This document shows, piece after piece, positions 1 through 7,054 of a stretch of 21,075 nucleotides of DNA. A program made the translations under genes and the position numbers. The stretch is from Actinomycetes bacterium. GTDB taxonomy: Bacteria; Actinomycetota; Thermoleophilia; Solirubrobacterales; JACPNS01. The notes below the pieces were generated by a model, which saw only the letters and a program-made list of their open reading frames with translations, ran no database searches and was not told the origin of the DNA. The stretch covers positions 1 through 21,075 of the forward strand of contig JAEYBE010000007.1 of the NCBI GenBank assembly GCA_023404495.1. Direction: 5' to 3'. Numbering within the stretch: the first letter of the stretch is position 1; every line of letters begins with the position of its first letter.

Positions 1-116
1 TGCCTTCTGGCGACACCGCGATCAACACCGGCGACGAAGTCATGTTGATTCTCAATCCCGGCCTGGAAGAGTCGATCACGCAGCTCTTCTCGGCGCCGGA
101 AGAATCGTTCATCTAA
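1..116 (+). CDS. TrkA-C (RCK C-terminal) domain protein, 3' end only
   Basis: Only the last 37 codons are present, in frame from position 3 to the TAA at 114-116. The peptide includes GDEVMLILNPGLEESITQLF. This resembles the end of a TrkA-C/RCK_C ligand-binding domain, where a GDEVLVV-type strand is followed by a DPGLE-type turn and a short helix. Such proteins gate Trk/Ktr K+ uptake systems or related transporters from the cytoplasmic side. The next gene begins 13 nt downstream on the same strand, so the two may be co-transcribed. The family call rests on this short tail; another TrkA-C-containing transporter is possible. Confidence 0.6.
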   Translation, partial: PSGDTAINTGDEVMLILNPGLEESITQLFSAPEESFI

Positions 117-129
117 GCGTCGCGAAGCG

Positions 130-1371
130 ATGGCTGACCGCCACGTTGACCATCTCCTGATCGGCGGCGGACTTGCCTCCGCCAACTGCGCACGCCATCT
201 GCGCGAGAACTCAGACGACTCGATCCTGCTCGTCGGCCGCGAACCGGAGCCGCCGTACAACCGTCCGGCACTGACGAAGGGCTATCTCGCCGCGACTGAA
301 GATCGGGCGATGGACTATTTCCGGCCGGCTGAGTTCTGGGATGAACAGAACATCGAGCTGATGACGCGCATGAACGTGATGAAGCTCGACACCGAGGCCC
401 ACGAGGCCACGCTGATGAACAAGCAGGTCGTCAGCTTCGGAAAAGCGCTGGTGGCTACCGGCGCCAACGTCAACCTGCTGCACGTCGAGGGGATGGGGCA
501 GGAGGGCATCCACTATCTACGCGCGTTCGGCAACAGCGATTCGATCCTCGAAGATCTCGATGCACTTGGGCGGCGCGTGACGCTGATCGGCGGCAGCTAT
601 ATCGGCTGTGAGGTGGCGGCGACTCTCGCGCGACACGGCTGCGAGTGCCACATCGTGATGCTCGAGGAGCTTCCGCTGCAGCGCACGCTGGGCGACGACG
701 TCGGTCGCTGGACGCAGCGACACCTGGAGCGCCTTGGCATCACGCTGCATCCGAATGAGAGTCTCGCGAGCTTCGACGGCGACGGGGAGCGCGTCACCGC
801 CGTCGTCTGCGAATCTGGACTGTCGATCGAGACCGACGTCGCGGTGATCGGCGCGGGCGTACACCCGGAGACGATGCTCGCAAAGCAGGCAGGTCTCGAG
901 ATCGGCGAACGCGGCGGGATCCTGACTGACGACCGCTTGCGCAGTTCGGCGGCAGACGTCTTTGCCGCCGGCGACGTCGCCGAGTGGTTCTCTCCCTTCC
1001 ATCAGCAGCACATCCGCGTCGAGCACTGGGACGTCGCCTTCAACCACGGTCGCACTGCCGCTCTGAACATGCTCGGCGGTGACCACGCGCATGACGTCGT
1101 GCCTTATTTCTGGTCCGACATGGCCGACGTGGAGATCGAGTCGGTCGGGCCGGCGTACGGCTGGGACCGCATCATTCTGCGCGGCTCGATCGAGGATCCC
1201 GCATTCAGCGTCTGGTACGTCCAGGGCTCGCGCGTGGCTCAGGTCGCCGCGGTCGGGCGCGCTCACGACATCGAAGTCGGCCGCAAGCTTCTCGCCGAAC
1301 GTCGGGAGCTCTCTCGTGAGCAGCTCGACTCGATCGCGAACGTCGAGTTCGACGTCGCCTGCCTGGCCTGA
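130..1371 (+). CDS. FAD-dependent NAD(P)H oxidoreductase, ferredoxin/rubredoxin reductase family
   Basis: A 413-residue pyridine-nucleotide-disulfide-type reductase, full length for the family. An N-terminal Rossmann motif (LIGGGLAS, residues about 10-17) binds FAD. A second glycine-rich motif (LIGGSYIGCE, about 151-160) is the NAD(P)H-binding fold inserted in the FAD domain. ADVFAAGDVA (about 274-284) is the conserved FAD-contacting motif before the C-terminal domain. No redox CxxC pair typical of thioredoxin or lipoamide reductases is seen, which favours a ferredoxin or rubredoxin reductase that passes electrons from NAD(P)H to a small iron-sulfur partner. The partner gene is not in view. 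It follows the trkA-like tail by 13 nt. Substrate specificity cannot be read from sequence alone. Confidence 0.88.
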   Translation: MADRHVDHLLIGGGLASANCARHLRENSDDSILLVGREPEPPYNRPALTKGYLAATEDRAMDYFRPAEFWDEQNIELMTRMNVMKLDTEAHEATLMNKQVVSFGKALVATGANVNLLHVEGMGQEGIHYLRAFGNSDSILEDLDALGRRVTLIGGSYIGCEVAATLARHGCECHIVMLEELPLQRTLGDDVGRWTQRHLERLGITLHPNESLASFDGDGERVTAVVCESGLSIETDVAVIGAGVHPETMLAKQAGLEIGERGGILTDDRLRSSAADVFAAGDVAEWFSPFHQQHIRVEHWDVAFNHGRTAALNMLGGDHAHDVVPYFWSDMADVEIESVGPAYGWDRIILRGSIEDPAFSVWYVQGSRVAQVAAVGRAHDIEVGRKLLAERRELSREQLDSIANVEFDVACLA

Positions 1372-1445
1372 ATCGGGTACCTTGCGCGCAACTCGCCCGG
1401 CGAGCGGGTGTTCAAGGGCTGTCTGGCCGGACTCAAGGGGCACCC

Positions 1446-3650
1446 GTGGAACCGGCACCTGAACCCACTCTCTCATCGATGTTCTCAAGGCACGCCAAAC
1501 CCATCCTGATCGCGGCCGCTCTCGCGCTGATTTTCGCTGCGCAGCCGGCCGCCGCGGCGCCGGTGCCGGCTGGCAACACGGGTTGGGTTTGGGCCAATCC
1601 GCTCCCGCAGGGCAATTCGCTCGATCGCATCGCCGAGTCGGGCGGACGCGTCTGGGCGGGCGGGGCGACCGGGACGCTGATGCGCTCAGACGACGGGGGA
1701 AACAGTTGGACGGCGATCCGCACTGGCTTGCTCGACGACATTCGCACGATCGAAGCGGTATCGCCGAATTCGGTCGTTTTTGGCAGTGGCTGCGCGCTGC
1801 GCCGGACAGATGACGGCGGGATCACGGTGCGCCGGCTCGCCTGGAGCGCCAGCGATGACAGCTGCGCGTCAAAGATCCAGACGGTGTCGTTCCCATCCGC
1901 GCTGACTGGCTACCTGCTGCTTGCCAACGGCGACATCTACATCACCAGCGACAGTGGCGAGAGCTGGAAGAAGCAGGGCGTCGCGCCGTACTCGGTGTCT
2001 GCCGGCGGCACCGACGCCGTGCGCGACATGCGCTTCGATTCACTCGGACGCGGTGTCTTGAGCGTCGGCACGAGGCTGCTGCACTCGGTCGACGCCGGCG
2101 CAAACTGGACACCGGTCTTGACCGCCTCCGCCGGGGCCGGCCTCTACAGCTTCTCCTTCGTGAGTGAAACCGTCGGGTTCGCCGCGGGCGACCATGGTCA
2201 CTTTCTGAGCACGGTGGACGGCGGCGCGACGTGGGAGAACGTCGACAGCGACGGCTCGACGCTGTCCGAGAGTCTTGCTTCGCTCAGCTGCGTCGATGAA
2301 GAGTTCTGCGTTGCGGCCAATACGGCGGGCACCGCAATGCTGCGCACTGCTGACGGCGGCGCTCACTGGTCGGGCGTGTCCACTGGGGCCGACTCGGCGG
2401 CCGTTCTGCTTGCGGGCGGCAAGGGCGTTTCCGTCGGCAAGCGTGGAGCGATCGCGACGACGACGAATTCCGGCGCCACATGGAGCCTGCTCAACGCGCG
2501 GGCTGCGGGGCAATACAACGCCGTCCGCGTTCAGACGCGCCGCATTGCCACTGCGGTGGGCGAGAACGGGGCGATCGCGCGCAGCGATGACGCCGGCGCG
2601 AGCTGGCGTGCGACGCCGACGCCCGACACGAACTCGATGCTCGATGCTGTCGCGGTCGGGCAGGGGATGCTCGCAGTCGGCGCTGGCGGCGATGTCTGGT
2701 ACACCGGCAACTCCGGTGGCCAGTGGACGAAGGTCCGCACGGGTTCCAGCGTCAAAACGCGGGCGCTGCTCGTCTGGAAGGGCGGCAGAACGGTGCTGGT
2801 CGGCCCGCGCGGCGTGCGGCTTTCGCAGCGCTGGGGTGCAAAGTCAAAGGCGGCGAAGGGCCCGATCTCGCGCCTCACGCTGAGCGACGCCGACATCGCA
2901 GGCTCGGCGGCCTTCGTCCACGGCGGGCGCTATCTCGCGATGACGCCGGACAAGGGCAAGACCTGGAGGCGCCTCCGCATGCCACGCGGAGCGACGGCGA
3001 TCGCGCAGCTCGACATGCTGAATGCACGCAACGGTTACCTGCTGGACTCCACGGCCGAGCTCTACGCGACGACAGACGGCGCCAAGAGCTGGCGAAGGAT
3101 CGAGACCACGGGTGCCAATTCGGCGGTATCGGTCGCGTTCGGAGATCGCAAGCGCGGTTACATCGGTGACGCGACCGGAAGGATTCTCGCCACCTCGGAC
3201 GCGGGCGCAACCTGGTCGCGCCAATACCCGTTCTTTGATGCGACGGCGAGCTCGCCGGTTTTGATTGCTGCGTCCTCGCGCCTGGGAGCGCTCGCGCTGG
3301 TACGCGGCAGCGAGACGATCTTCAGCACGACCCGGGGCGGTCGCATCGGACGGGCCTCGGTGTTGCGGATAACGCCTTCGGCGAAACGCGTCCGCCGCGG
3401 AACGGTGGTCCCGGTGACCGGGCGCCTCACGCCGGCGACCGGCGTGGAACGCGTGGCGGTGCTTGCGCGCGTCGCCGGCGCGCGCGGCGGCACGCAGTGG
3501 GCGACACAGAACGTCACTGTCTCGGCGTCGGGGACGTTCACCACGAAGTGGAAGATCACCGCGTCGACGGTGTTCATCGCGCGTTGGTCTGGCGACGCCG
3601 GTCGTGACGGTGATGCGGCACCGATGAAGATGGTCAGGCTGCGCAGATAG
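1446..3650 (+). CDS. Secreted Asp-box (BNR/Ycf48-like) beta-propeller protein
   Basis: About 734 residues. A signal peptide is visible from the internal Met at 1479 (MFSRHAKPILIAAALALIFA), with a likely cleavage after AAA. Twelve or so Asp-box motifs of the form S/T-x-D-x-G-x-x-W follow, for example SDDGGNSW, TSDSGESW, TVDGGATW, TTNSGATW and TSDAGATW, from about residue 79 to 595. These are blade hairpins of a large or double beta-propeller, as in Ycf48/HCF136 and sialidase-like folds. The last ~110 residues (VLRITPSAKRV onward) look like a separate Ig-like beta domain. No sialidase catalytic residues were identified, so a binding or scaffold role outside the membrane is likelier than catalysis. 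GTG 1446 has an AAGGGG 5 nt upstream; ATG 1479 would give a tidier signal peptide. Confidence 0.8.
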   Translation: MEPAPEPTLSSMFSRHAKPILIAAALALIFAAQPAAAAPVPAGNTGWVWANPLPQGNSLDRIAESGGRVWAGGATGTLMRSDDGGNSWTAIRTGLLDDIRTIEAVSPNSVVFGSGCALRRTDDGGITVRRLAWSASDDSCASKIQTVSFPSALTGYLLLANGDIYITSDSGESWKKQGVAPYSVSAGGTDAVRDMRFDSLGRGVLSVGTRLLHSVDAGANWTPVLTASAGAGLYSFSFVSETVGFAAGDHGHFLSTVDGGATWENVDSDGSTLSESLASLSCVDEEFCVAANTAGTAMLRTADGGAHWSGVSTGADSAAVLLAGGKGVSVGKRGAIATTTNSGATWSLLNARAAGQYNAVRVQTRRIATAVGENGAIARSDDAGASWRATPTPDTNSMLDAVAVGQGMLAVGAGGDVWYTGNSGGQWTKVRTGSSVKTRALLVWKGGRTVLVGPRGVRLSQRWGAKSKAAKGPISRLTLSDADIAGSAAFVHGGRYLAMTPDKGKTWRRLRMPRGATAIAQLDMLNARNGYLLDSTAELYATTDGAKSWRRIETTGANSAVSVAFGDRKRGYIGDATGRILATSDAGATWSRQYPFFDATASSPVLIAASSRLGALALVRGSETIFSTTRGGRIGRASVLRITPSAKRVRRGTVVPVTGRLTPATGVERVAVLARVAGARGGTQWATQNVTVSASGTFTTKWKITASTVFIARWSGDAGRDGDAAPMKMVRLRR

Positions 3651-3657
3651 CCCCGGT

Positions 3658-3684
3658 TTGCGAGCGCTCGCGGGTGGCTATCCT
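3658..3684 (+). promoter_or_regulatory. Possible promoter of the tRNA-Gln gene
   Basis: TTGCGA (3658-3663) and TATCCT (3679-3684) resemble sigma-70-type -35 and -10 hexamers. The spacer is 15 bp, a little short. The -10 lies 53 bp before the tRNA 5' end. The spacer region contains a perfect 12-bp palindrome, GCGAGCGCTCGC (3660-3671). This is pattern matching only. Confidence 0.3.
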
Positions 3685-3736
3685 GTCCAACCGCAGCGGC
3701 GAACTCGCCAACGCATCGGTCGCAAGCGGCCTGCGA

Positions 3737-3807
3737 TGCGGGATCGTCTAATGGTAGGACGCTCGGCTCTGGACCGAGAAGTCGGGGTTCGAGTCCCTGT
3801 CCCGCAG
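3737..3807 (+). tRNA. tRNA-Gln (anticodon CTG)
   Basis: A complete cloverleaf can be folded by hand. The acceptor stem is TGCGGGA (3737-3743) with TCCCGCA (3800-3806). The D stem is GTC/GAC around TAATGGTAG. The anticodon stem is CTCGG/CCGAG with loop CTCTGGA, giving anticodon CTG at 3769-3771 for the Gln codon CAG. The variable region is 4 nt, and the T arm is CGGGG-TTCGAGT-CCCTG (3783-3799). The discriminator is G3807 and CCA is not encoded. Phage-type genes start 180 bp downstream, and tRNA 3' ends are classic phage attachment sites, so this is the likely integration target. The second att copy would lie outside the window. Confidence 0.95.
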
Positions 3808-3809
3808 TC

Positions 3810-3843
3810 GGTGCGCATTCCGGTTCAATCCGGGAAGTGCACC
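3810..3843 (+). repeat. Long hairpin immediately after tRNA-Gln
   Basis: Inverted repeat with 14-nt arms, 13 of 14 positions paired when two G-T wobbles are counted, and loop TTCAAT. It starts 3 nt after the tRNA discriminator base. It may be a GC-rich terminator without a U-tract or part of the attachment region. The TTCAAT loop with GGTTCAATCC context superficially resembles a T arm, but no tRNA body accompanies it. Confidence 0.6.
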
Positions 3844-3939
3844 GCAGCGGCAAGTTCAAGCCGCTCAAGGGTTGCGTATCCAAACCCGGCCAGGCGCCGT
3901 CGGCCTTCCAGACCGGCACAAGCGCCCGGTCGGGTGCAA

Positions 3940-3973
3940 CTCGGTAGCAGCGGTCGGAAATCTCGGTAGCAGC
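3940..3973 (+). repeat. 12-bp direct repeat CTCGGTAGCAGC, two copies
   Basis: Identical copies at 3940-3951 and 3962-3973, 22 bp apart (about two helical turns), just upstream of the first phage ORF. The position and helical phasing would suit a protein-binding pair such as integrase arm sites or an operator, but no protein can be assigned. Confidence 0.6.
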
Positions 3974-3987
3974 AGCGAGGCGCGCTC

Positions 3988-4176
3988 GTGAGCCGCCTCG
4001 TGACGATCCTCGACGCGCTCACCGGTGGTCGCATCCCGCTGGACGTCTACAGCTGGCACGGCCCTGTCTCAACGTCGCTGGTGATCAACTGGCGCGGCCG
4101 GACCTTCCTCGTGCTCACGCGCTCCAAGAAGTGCCTGAAGGCCACCCTCTGGACTGAAGACCCGGGGGCCAACTGA
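3988..4176 (+). CDS. Small hypothetical phage protein
   Basis: 62 residues from GTG, with a GAGG about 8 nt upstream. The sequence alternates hydrophobic and polar residues (SLVINWRGRTFLVLTRSKKC), suggesting a small beta-rich fold. No membrane segment or known motif is recognised. It is the first gene of the early cluster. Its TGA overlaps the next ATG by one base (TGATG), so the two are probably translationally coupled. Function unknown. Confidence 0.6.
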   Translation: MSRLVTILDALTGGRIPLDVYSWHGPVSTSLVINWRGRTFLVLTRSKKCLKATLWTEDPGAN

Positions 4177-4400
4177 TGCGCCGGCCGCAGACACCGCGCC
4201 AGATCCTCGGAGTGCCCGACTCGGCAGCGTTCGTCGGCTCGCCCCAGTGGCACGAGATCCAGTACCGCCTCGCCGGGATTCGCTCGCTCAGAGCGCCGCT
4301 GGCGAAGCTCAGTCGCGCCACAATCGCCGCAGCTGAGCAGGCTGCTCGCGACATGGCGCCGGTGCTCGAGGCGCTCAAGCGCTTCGGAGGTGTCGCCTGA
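4176..4400 (+). CDS. Small hypothetical phage protein
   Basis: 74 residues. Mostly helical in appearance, with a C-terminal amphipathic Ala-rich segment (AKLSRATIAAAEQAARDM) that could form a coiled coil. It overlaps both neighbours by one base at TGATG junctions, placing it firmly in the replication operon directly before the initiator gene. Candidate roles such as an initiator partner or a regulator are guesses from position only. No motif is recognised. Confidence 0.6.
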   Translation: MRRPQTPRQILGVPDSAAFVGSPQWHEIQYRLAGIRSLRAPLAKLSRATIAAAEQAARDMAPVLEALKRFGGVA

Positions 4401-5503
4401 TGTCGTGGAAGGCCACCAGCGCCGTGCGCGAGCACTCTCAGACGGTCGGCACCGCCCGCCTGGTGATGTTCCTGATCGCCGACTCAGCCAACGACGCCGG
4501 CTGGCACAGCTTCGACAAGCAGGAGGACCTCGCCAAGGGCGCCAACGCCTCCACACGCGCCGTAGAACGCGCGATCAAGTCAGCGATCGACCTGGGCGAA
4601 CTTGAAGTCCACAGGCCGGACCGCTCTGGCCGTAATCAGTACTCGGTGATGCTCCCCGGCCTCGCCATCTTCGAGGACGAAGACGAGCGCAAAAGGCGCG
4701 ACGAGCACTACGCAAATCTGAGCATCGGACGCGCAGAACGCACTCGCCAGAACCGCGCAAACCGGCAGGCGAACAGACGTTCCGAGGACCCGACGCTGGC
4801 GTCGGGTCCTAGTACACCACCACCCGACGCCAGCGTCGGGTCCCACCCGACGCCAGTGTCGGCTCCGGACCCGACGCCAGTGTCGGGTCACCACCCGACG
4901 CCAGCGTCGGGTCTTAAAGGAAACCCCAATACAAACCCCAATGAAACCCCAGAGAAAGAGCTCGCCCTCGCCGCCGAGGCCTTGTGGGATTGCTATCCGC
5001 ATCTTCGACGTGACATCGACCCTGCTCGCACGCTCGACCATCTGAAGCTCCTGAGCGTCGACGACGTCGCTCGAATCGAACTCATGGCGAAGGCGCTCGC
5101 CGAGGACCTCGTCAGCGACGAGTGGGACGGCGGCCGCTTCGCTCCGAAGTTCAGCACTTGGCTCAAGAACCGGGTGTGGGATCGGCCACTCAAGCCGGTT
5201 GCGGAGATTCTCGAGCTCAATCCGCTGCGCGGTGTCGAAGTCAGCGATCCAGACCCCGAATTCCAGCGCCTCTTCTGCCGCGACGTCAGCGAGGACGTCT
5301 GGGAAATCTGGATCGCGAAGTTCTGGCACGGCCGCAAGGGAGACACCTACGTGCTCGGCGGCGACTCGCGCACATACAGCTGGGCCAGCCTCCGCTACCG
5401 CCGCGTCCTCGACGACATCGCCAAGCGCGCCGGCTACGCCGGCTGCGAACTGATCGAAGCCGCACCACCTCACCAATCCGACCAACAGGAGAACGCCGCA
5501 TGA
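4400..5503 (+). CDS. Phage replication initiator / replisome organizer (lambda O-like arrangement)
   Basis: 367 residues. The N-terminal ~90 residues read as a winged-helix DNA-binding domain of phage replisome organizers: RLVMFLIADSANDAGWHSF, then a recognition-helix-like ASTRAVERAIKSAIDLGEL, then a wing (RPDRSGRNQYSVML). Residues about 130-172 are a low-complexity linker with repeated DPTPVSG/HPTPAS units. That DNA is a palindromic iteron array followed by an A-rich stretch, annotated separately. The C-terminal half, including FAPKFSTWLKNRVWD, resembles the helicase-loader or primosome side of such proteins. This mirrors lambda O: an N-terminal iteron-binding domain, ori inside the gene, and a C-terminal partner-binding region. 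It overlaps the next gene by 4 nt (ATGA). No helicase or helicase-loader gene follows, so a host helicase is presumably recruited. Confidence 0.75.
   Translation: MSWKATSAVREHSQTVGTARLVMFLIADSANDAGWHSFDKQEDLAKGANASTRAVERAIKSAIDLGELEVHRPDRSGRNQYSVMLPGLAIFEDEDERKRRDEHYANLSIGRAERTRQNRANRQANRRSEDPTLASGPSTPPPDASVGSHPTPVSAPDPTPVSGHHPTPASGLKGNPNTNPNETPEKELALAAEALWDCYPHLRRDIDPARTLDHLKLLSVDDVARIELMAKALAEDLVSDEWDGGRFAPKFSTWLKNRVWDRPLKPVAEILELNPLRGVEVSDPDPEFQRLFCRDVSEDVWEIWIAKFWHGRKGDTYVLGGDSRTYSWASLRYRRVLDDIAKRAGYAGCELIEAAPPHQSDQQENAA
4786..4913. repeat. Five 18-bp palindromic iterons (putative phage origin of replication)
   Basis: Five copies of the palindrome CCCGACGC-NN-GCGTCGGG lie at 4789-4806, 4823-4840, 4846-4863, 4870-4887 and 4894-4911. 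The centre is TG in copy 1 and CA in the others, so copy 1 is inverted relative to the rest. Copy 1 has perfect 11-bp arms (4786-4809). Copies 3 and 4 carry GTG for GCG, and copy 3 ends in GGC. Start spacing is 34, 23, 24 and 24 bp. The array sits inside the initiator gene and is preserved as a protein repeat. Each site is two-fold symmetric, as expected for a dimeric initiator. Confidence 0.88.
4914..4960. other. A-rich segment with three AAACCCCA repeats (putative DNA unwinding element)
   Basis: Directly after the last iteron comes a markedly A-rich, low-GC stretch. It contains AAACCCCA at 4921-4928, 4933-4940 and 4944-4951, spaced 12 and 11 bp, about one helical turn. In lambda and many plasmids an AT-rich unwinding region with short repeats flanks the iterons. 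The unwinding role is inferred from this arrangement. Confidence 0.65.
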
Positions 5504-6249
5504 CGTCCGTCGACCGCGCCTACTGCCCCACGTGCAACGAGATCCAGCTCAAGAGCGATCTCACACGTTGCGCATGGTGCGACACCGAACTCGTGACGCC
5601 TGAGCGGACTCGCAGTCGACGCCGCAAGTCGACCTCCAAGTGGACAGACCTCAAAGTCAATCAGTGCTACGAGGCCTACCTGCAAGGGCACAGCTGCAAC
5701 CAGATCGCAGGGGTGATCTGGGAAACAATGGGCTTCGCCTCGCAGAACAGCTGCAGCAACTCGCTCTACGCCGAATTCAAAGCCGCCGGCTTTCCGATGC
5801 GCAGTCAGTCAGCAGTGACCGCGAGTCGCAATTTCAAACACGGTCGCGCGACCCGCGCTGGCCGGGAAGTGCCAGGCGGCGAGGGCGAATACAGGCGCTG
5901 GTTCAAGGAGACCCACGGTCGCTACAACCCGCCATGCCGCAAAGACGGGTGCAAGCACCACGCGGCCGGTGATTCGGAATGGTGCTGGAGTCACGATCCG
6001 GACCGCGCCGAGCAGCGCGCTGAGCTATGCGCTGCGATGCGAGCAAAGGGCACTCAGGTCTTTGTGCCGGGCGAGAACCACTACTTCGCGAAGCTCAATT
6101 CGCACGACGTCGCTGAGATCCGCGCTCGCCCTGACGCGCCGGTCAAAGAGCTTGCAGCCGAATACGACGTCAGCGAAGCGACGATCGTCAACGTCCGCAA
6201 GGGCAAGTCGTGGAAGTGCGAGCCGATGCCAGAGGCGGTTAGCGCATGA
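5500..6249 (+). CDS. Zinc-finger and HTH DNA-binding phage protein
   Basis: 249 residues from ATG overlapping the initiator stop by 4 nt. The N-terminus is a four-cysteine zinc ribbon: C9 and C12 (CPTC), C24 and C27 (CAWC). A central stretch (KVNQCYEAYLQGHSCNQIA) looks helix-turn-helix-like. A second metal-binding cluster follows (CRKDGCKHH then CWSH). The C-terminus reads as the HTH often seen next to phage HNH proteins, with KLNSHDVAEIRARPDAPVKE, a sigma-like ELAAEYDVSEATI and the tail GKSWK. No intact HNH catalytic triad is evident. A regulatory or replication-accessory DNA-binding role is likely; a homing-type nuclease remnant is the main alternative. Confidence 0.65.
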   Translation: MTSVDRAYCPTCNEIQLKSDLTRCAWCDTELVTPERTRSRRRKSTSKWTDLKVNQCYEAYLQGHSCNQIAGVIWETMGFASQNSCSNSLYAEFKAAGFPMRSQSAVTASRNFKHGRATRAGREVPGGEGEYRRWFKETHGRYNPPCRKDGCKHHAAGDSEWCWSHDPDRAEQRAELCAAMRAKGTQVFVPGENHYFAKLNSHDVAEIRARPDAPVKELAAEYDVSEATIVNVRKGKSWKCEPMPEAVSA

Positions 6250-6791
6250 AGCGCCACGGCACAAGCCGCATCCTCACCCCGGCCCAGTACGGCGAACTCC
6301 TCGAGGAAGTCGCAGAGCGCGACGAGCGCTGCTGGTTCACCGACGTGATCCCTCACGCCTGCAGCGGAGAAGGCCAAGCCGCCCACCTCATCGAGCAGTC
6401 GCAGCTGAAGAAGCACTTCCCCTTTGGACTGATCTGGAAGACCGCCACCGTCTACGGCGCGGACGGCAGCAAGACCACGCGCGAGCTCTGGCTGCCTGCA
6501 TCCCGCATCGAGACCCCGGGGGCCGCTCCACGAATCGATCTGACCAAGCTCGCCCGCGACGCTCGCAACGCGGTCTATGCCTGCAGCTTCATTCACAAGA
6601 TCTTCGACGCCCGCACCTACCGCCACAAGCCGCTCGAGTTCCCGCGCTCACTGCTGGATCCCCGCTTCGAAGAGTTCGTCACCGAGTTCAACCTCGAACT
6701 CCTCGCCCACAAACGCTTCCCCGTCCACCTACCGGACGACTTCGACAACCCGCTCGGCATCGAAACCGAGCCAATCCAGGAGTACGCATGA
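6246..6791 (+). CDS. Possible HNH-like phage protein
   Basis: 181 residues, overlapping its neighbours by 4 nt on each side. Residues about 29-55 (CWFTDVIPHACSGEG, then AAHLIEQSQLKKHFP) loosely resemble the start of a phage HNH fold, where a Cys pair is followed by an H-[IL]-[IP]-x-Q-x-x-L-K motif. A later LLDPRFEEFVTEFNLELLAH segment could supply the remaining Asn and His. The match is weak and no clean metal triad can be assigned. Position in the replication operon suggests a DNA-processing role. Otherwise hypothetical. Confidence 0.5.
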   Translation: MKRHGTSRILTPAQYGELLEEVAERDERCWFTDVIPHACSGEGQAAHLIEQSQLKKHFPFGLIWKTATVYGADGSKTTRELWLPASRIETPGAAPRIDLTKLARDARNAVYACSFIHKIFDARTYRHKPLEFPRSLLDPRFEEFVTEFNLELLAHKRFPVHLPDDFDNPLGIETEPIQEYA

Positions 6792-7045
6792 ACGACCAAT
6801 TCACACCCGGCGGCGACGGGGCTTCGATCGAGGACAACGTCCACCCGATCGCCGATGCCAATAGGCCGATCAATCTCAACGCGCCACCTGCTCACGACCG
6901 CGCCCGTATCGCGGCGATCACCGTCTCGAGCGTCATCGCCGTCCTCGCATTCGCCCTGGTCCTCGGCGCATGGGCCTGGCAGGCCGGCGTGATCTGGGTC
7001 GGCTTCTGCGCCGCGGTTGCCGCGGCCGTGCTCATTGAGAACTGA
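6788..7045 (+). CDS. Small phage membrane protein
   Basis: 85 residues. A polar, probably disordered N-terminus (residues 1-40) is followed by two closely spaced hydrophobic segments, about 41-60 and 62-82, separated by an AWAWQAG turn. It starts at ATGA overlapping the previous stop. Two-helix membrane proteins in phage early operons can act in superinfection exclusion or as holins, but this gene is distant from the lysis candidate. No family was recognised. Confidence 0.65.
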   Translation: MNDQFTPGGDGASIEDNVHPIADANRPINLNAPPAHDRARIAAITVSSVIAVLAFALVLGAWAWQAGVIWVGFCAAVAAAVLIEN

Positions 7046-7054
7046 CCAACCCCG

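Larger units (their letters stand above)
3808..3987. other. Structured noncoding host/prophage junction (candidate attL region)
   Basis: 180 bp without a convincing gene. It holds a 14-bp near-perfect hairpin at 3810-3843 (GGTGCGCATTCCGG arm, loop TTCAAT, one A-A mismatch) and a 6-bp perfect hairpin at 3846-3865 (AGCGGC/GCCGCT, loop AAGTTCAA). There is a smaller GGGTT/AACCC stem near 3869-3887, and a 12-bp direct repeat CTCGGTAGCAGC at 3940-3951 and 3962-3973. The first hairpin could end tRNA transcription although no T-run follows. The direct repeat could be integrase arm sites. These roles are inference. A weak TTCAAG-16-TATCCA promoter-like pair (3855-3882) is also present. Confidence 0.5.

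Noticed and set aside
517..1488. 323-codon minus-strand open frame opposite the oxidoreductase
   Set aside because: No recognisable motif, and the opposite strand encodes an intact FAD/NAD-binding protein with all expected motifs.
4786..4913. CRISPR array
   Set aside because: Units are 18-bp palindromes at 23-24 bp spacing, leaving only 5-6 bp between them, and the DNA is protein-coding; this fits iterons, not repeats with spacers.
5969..7045. 358-codon plus-strand frame across the HNH-like region
   Set aside because: Most of it is an Arg/Pro-rich shadow of the two genes in other frames; only the last 85 codons (from 6788) form a believable membrane protein.
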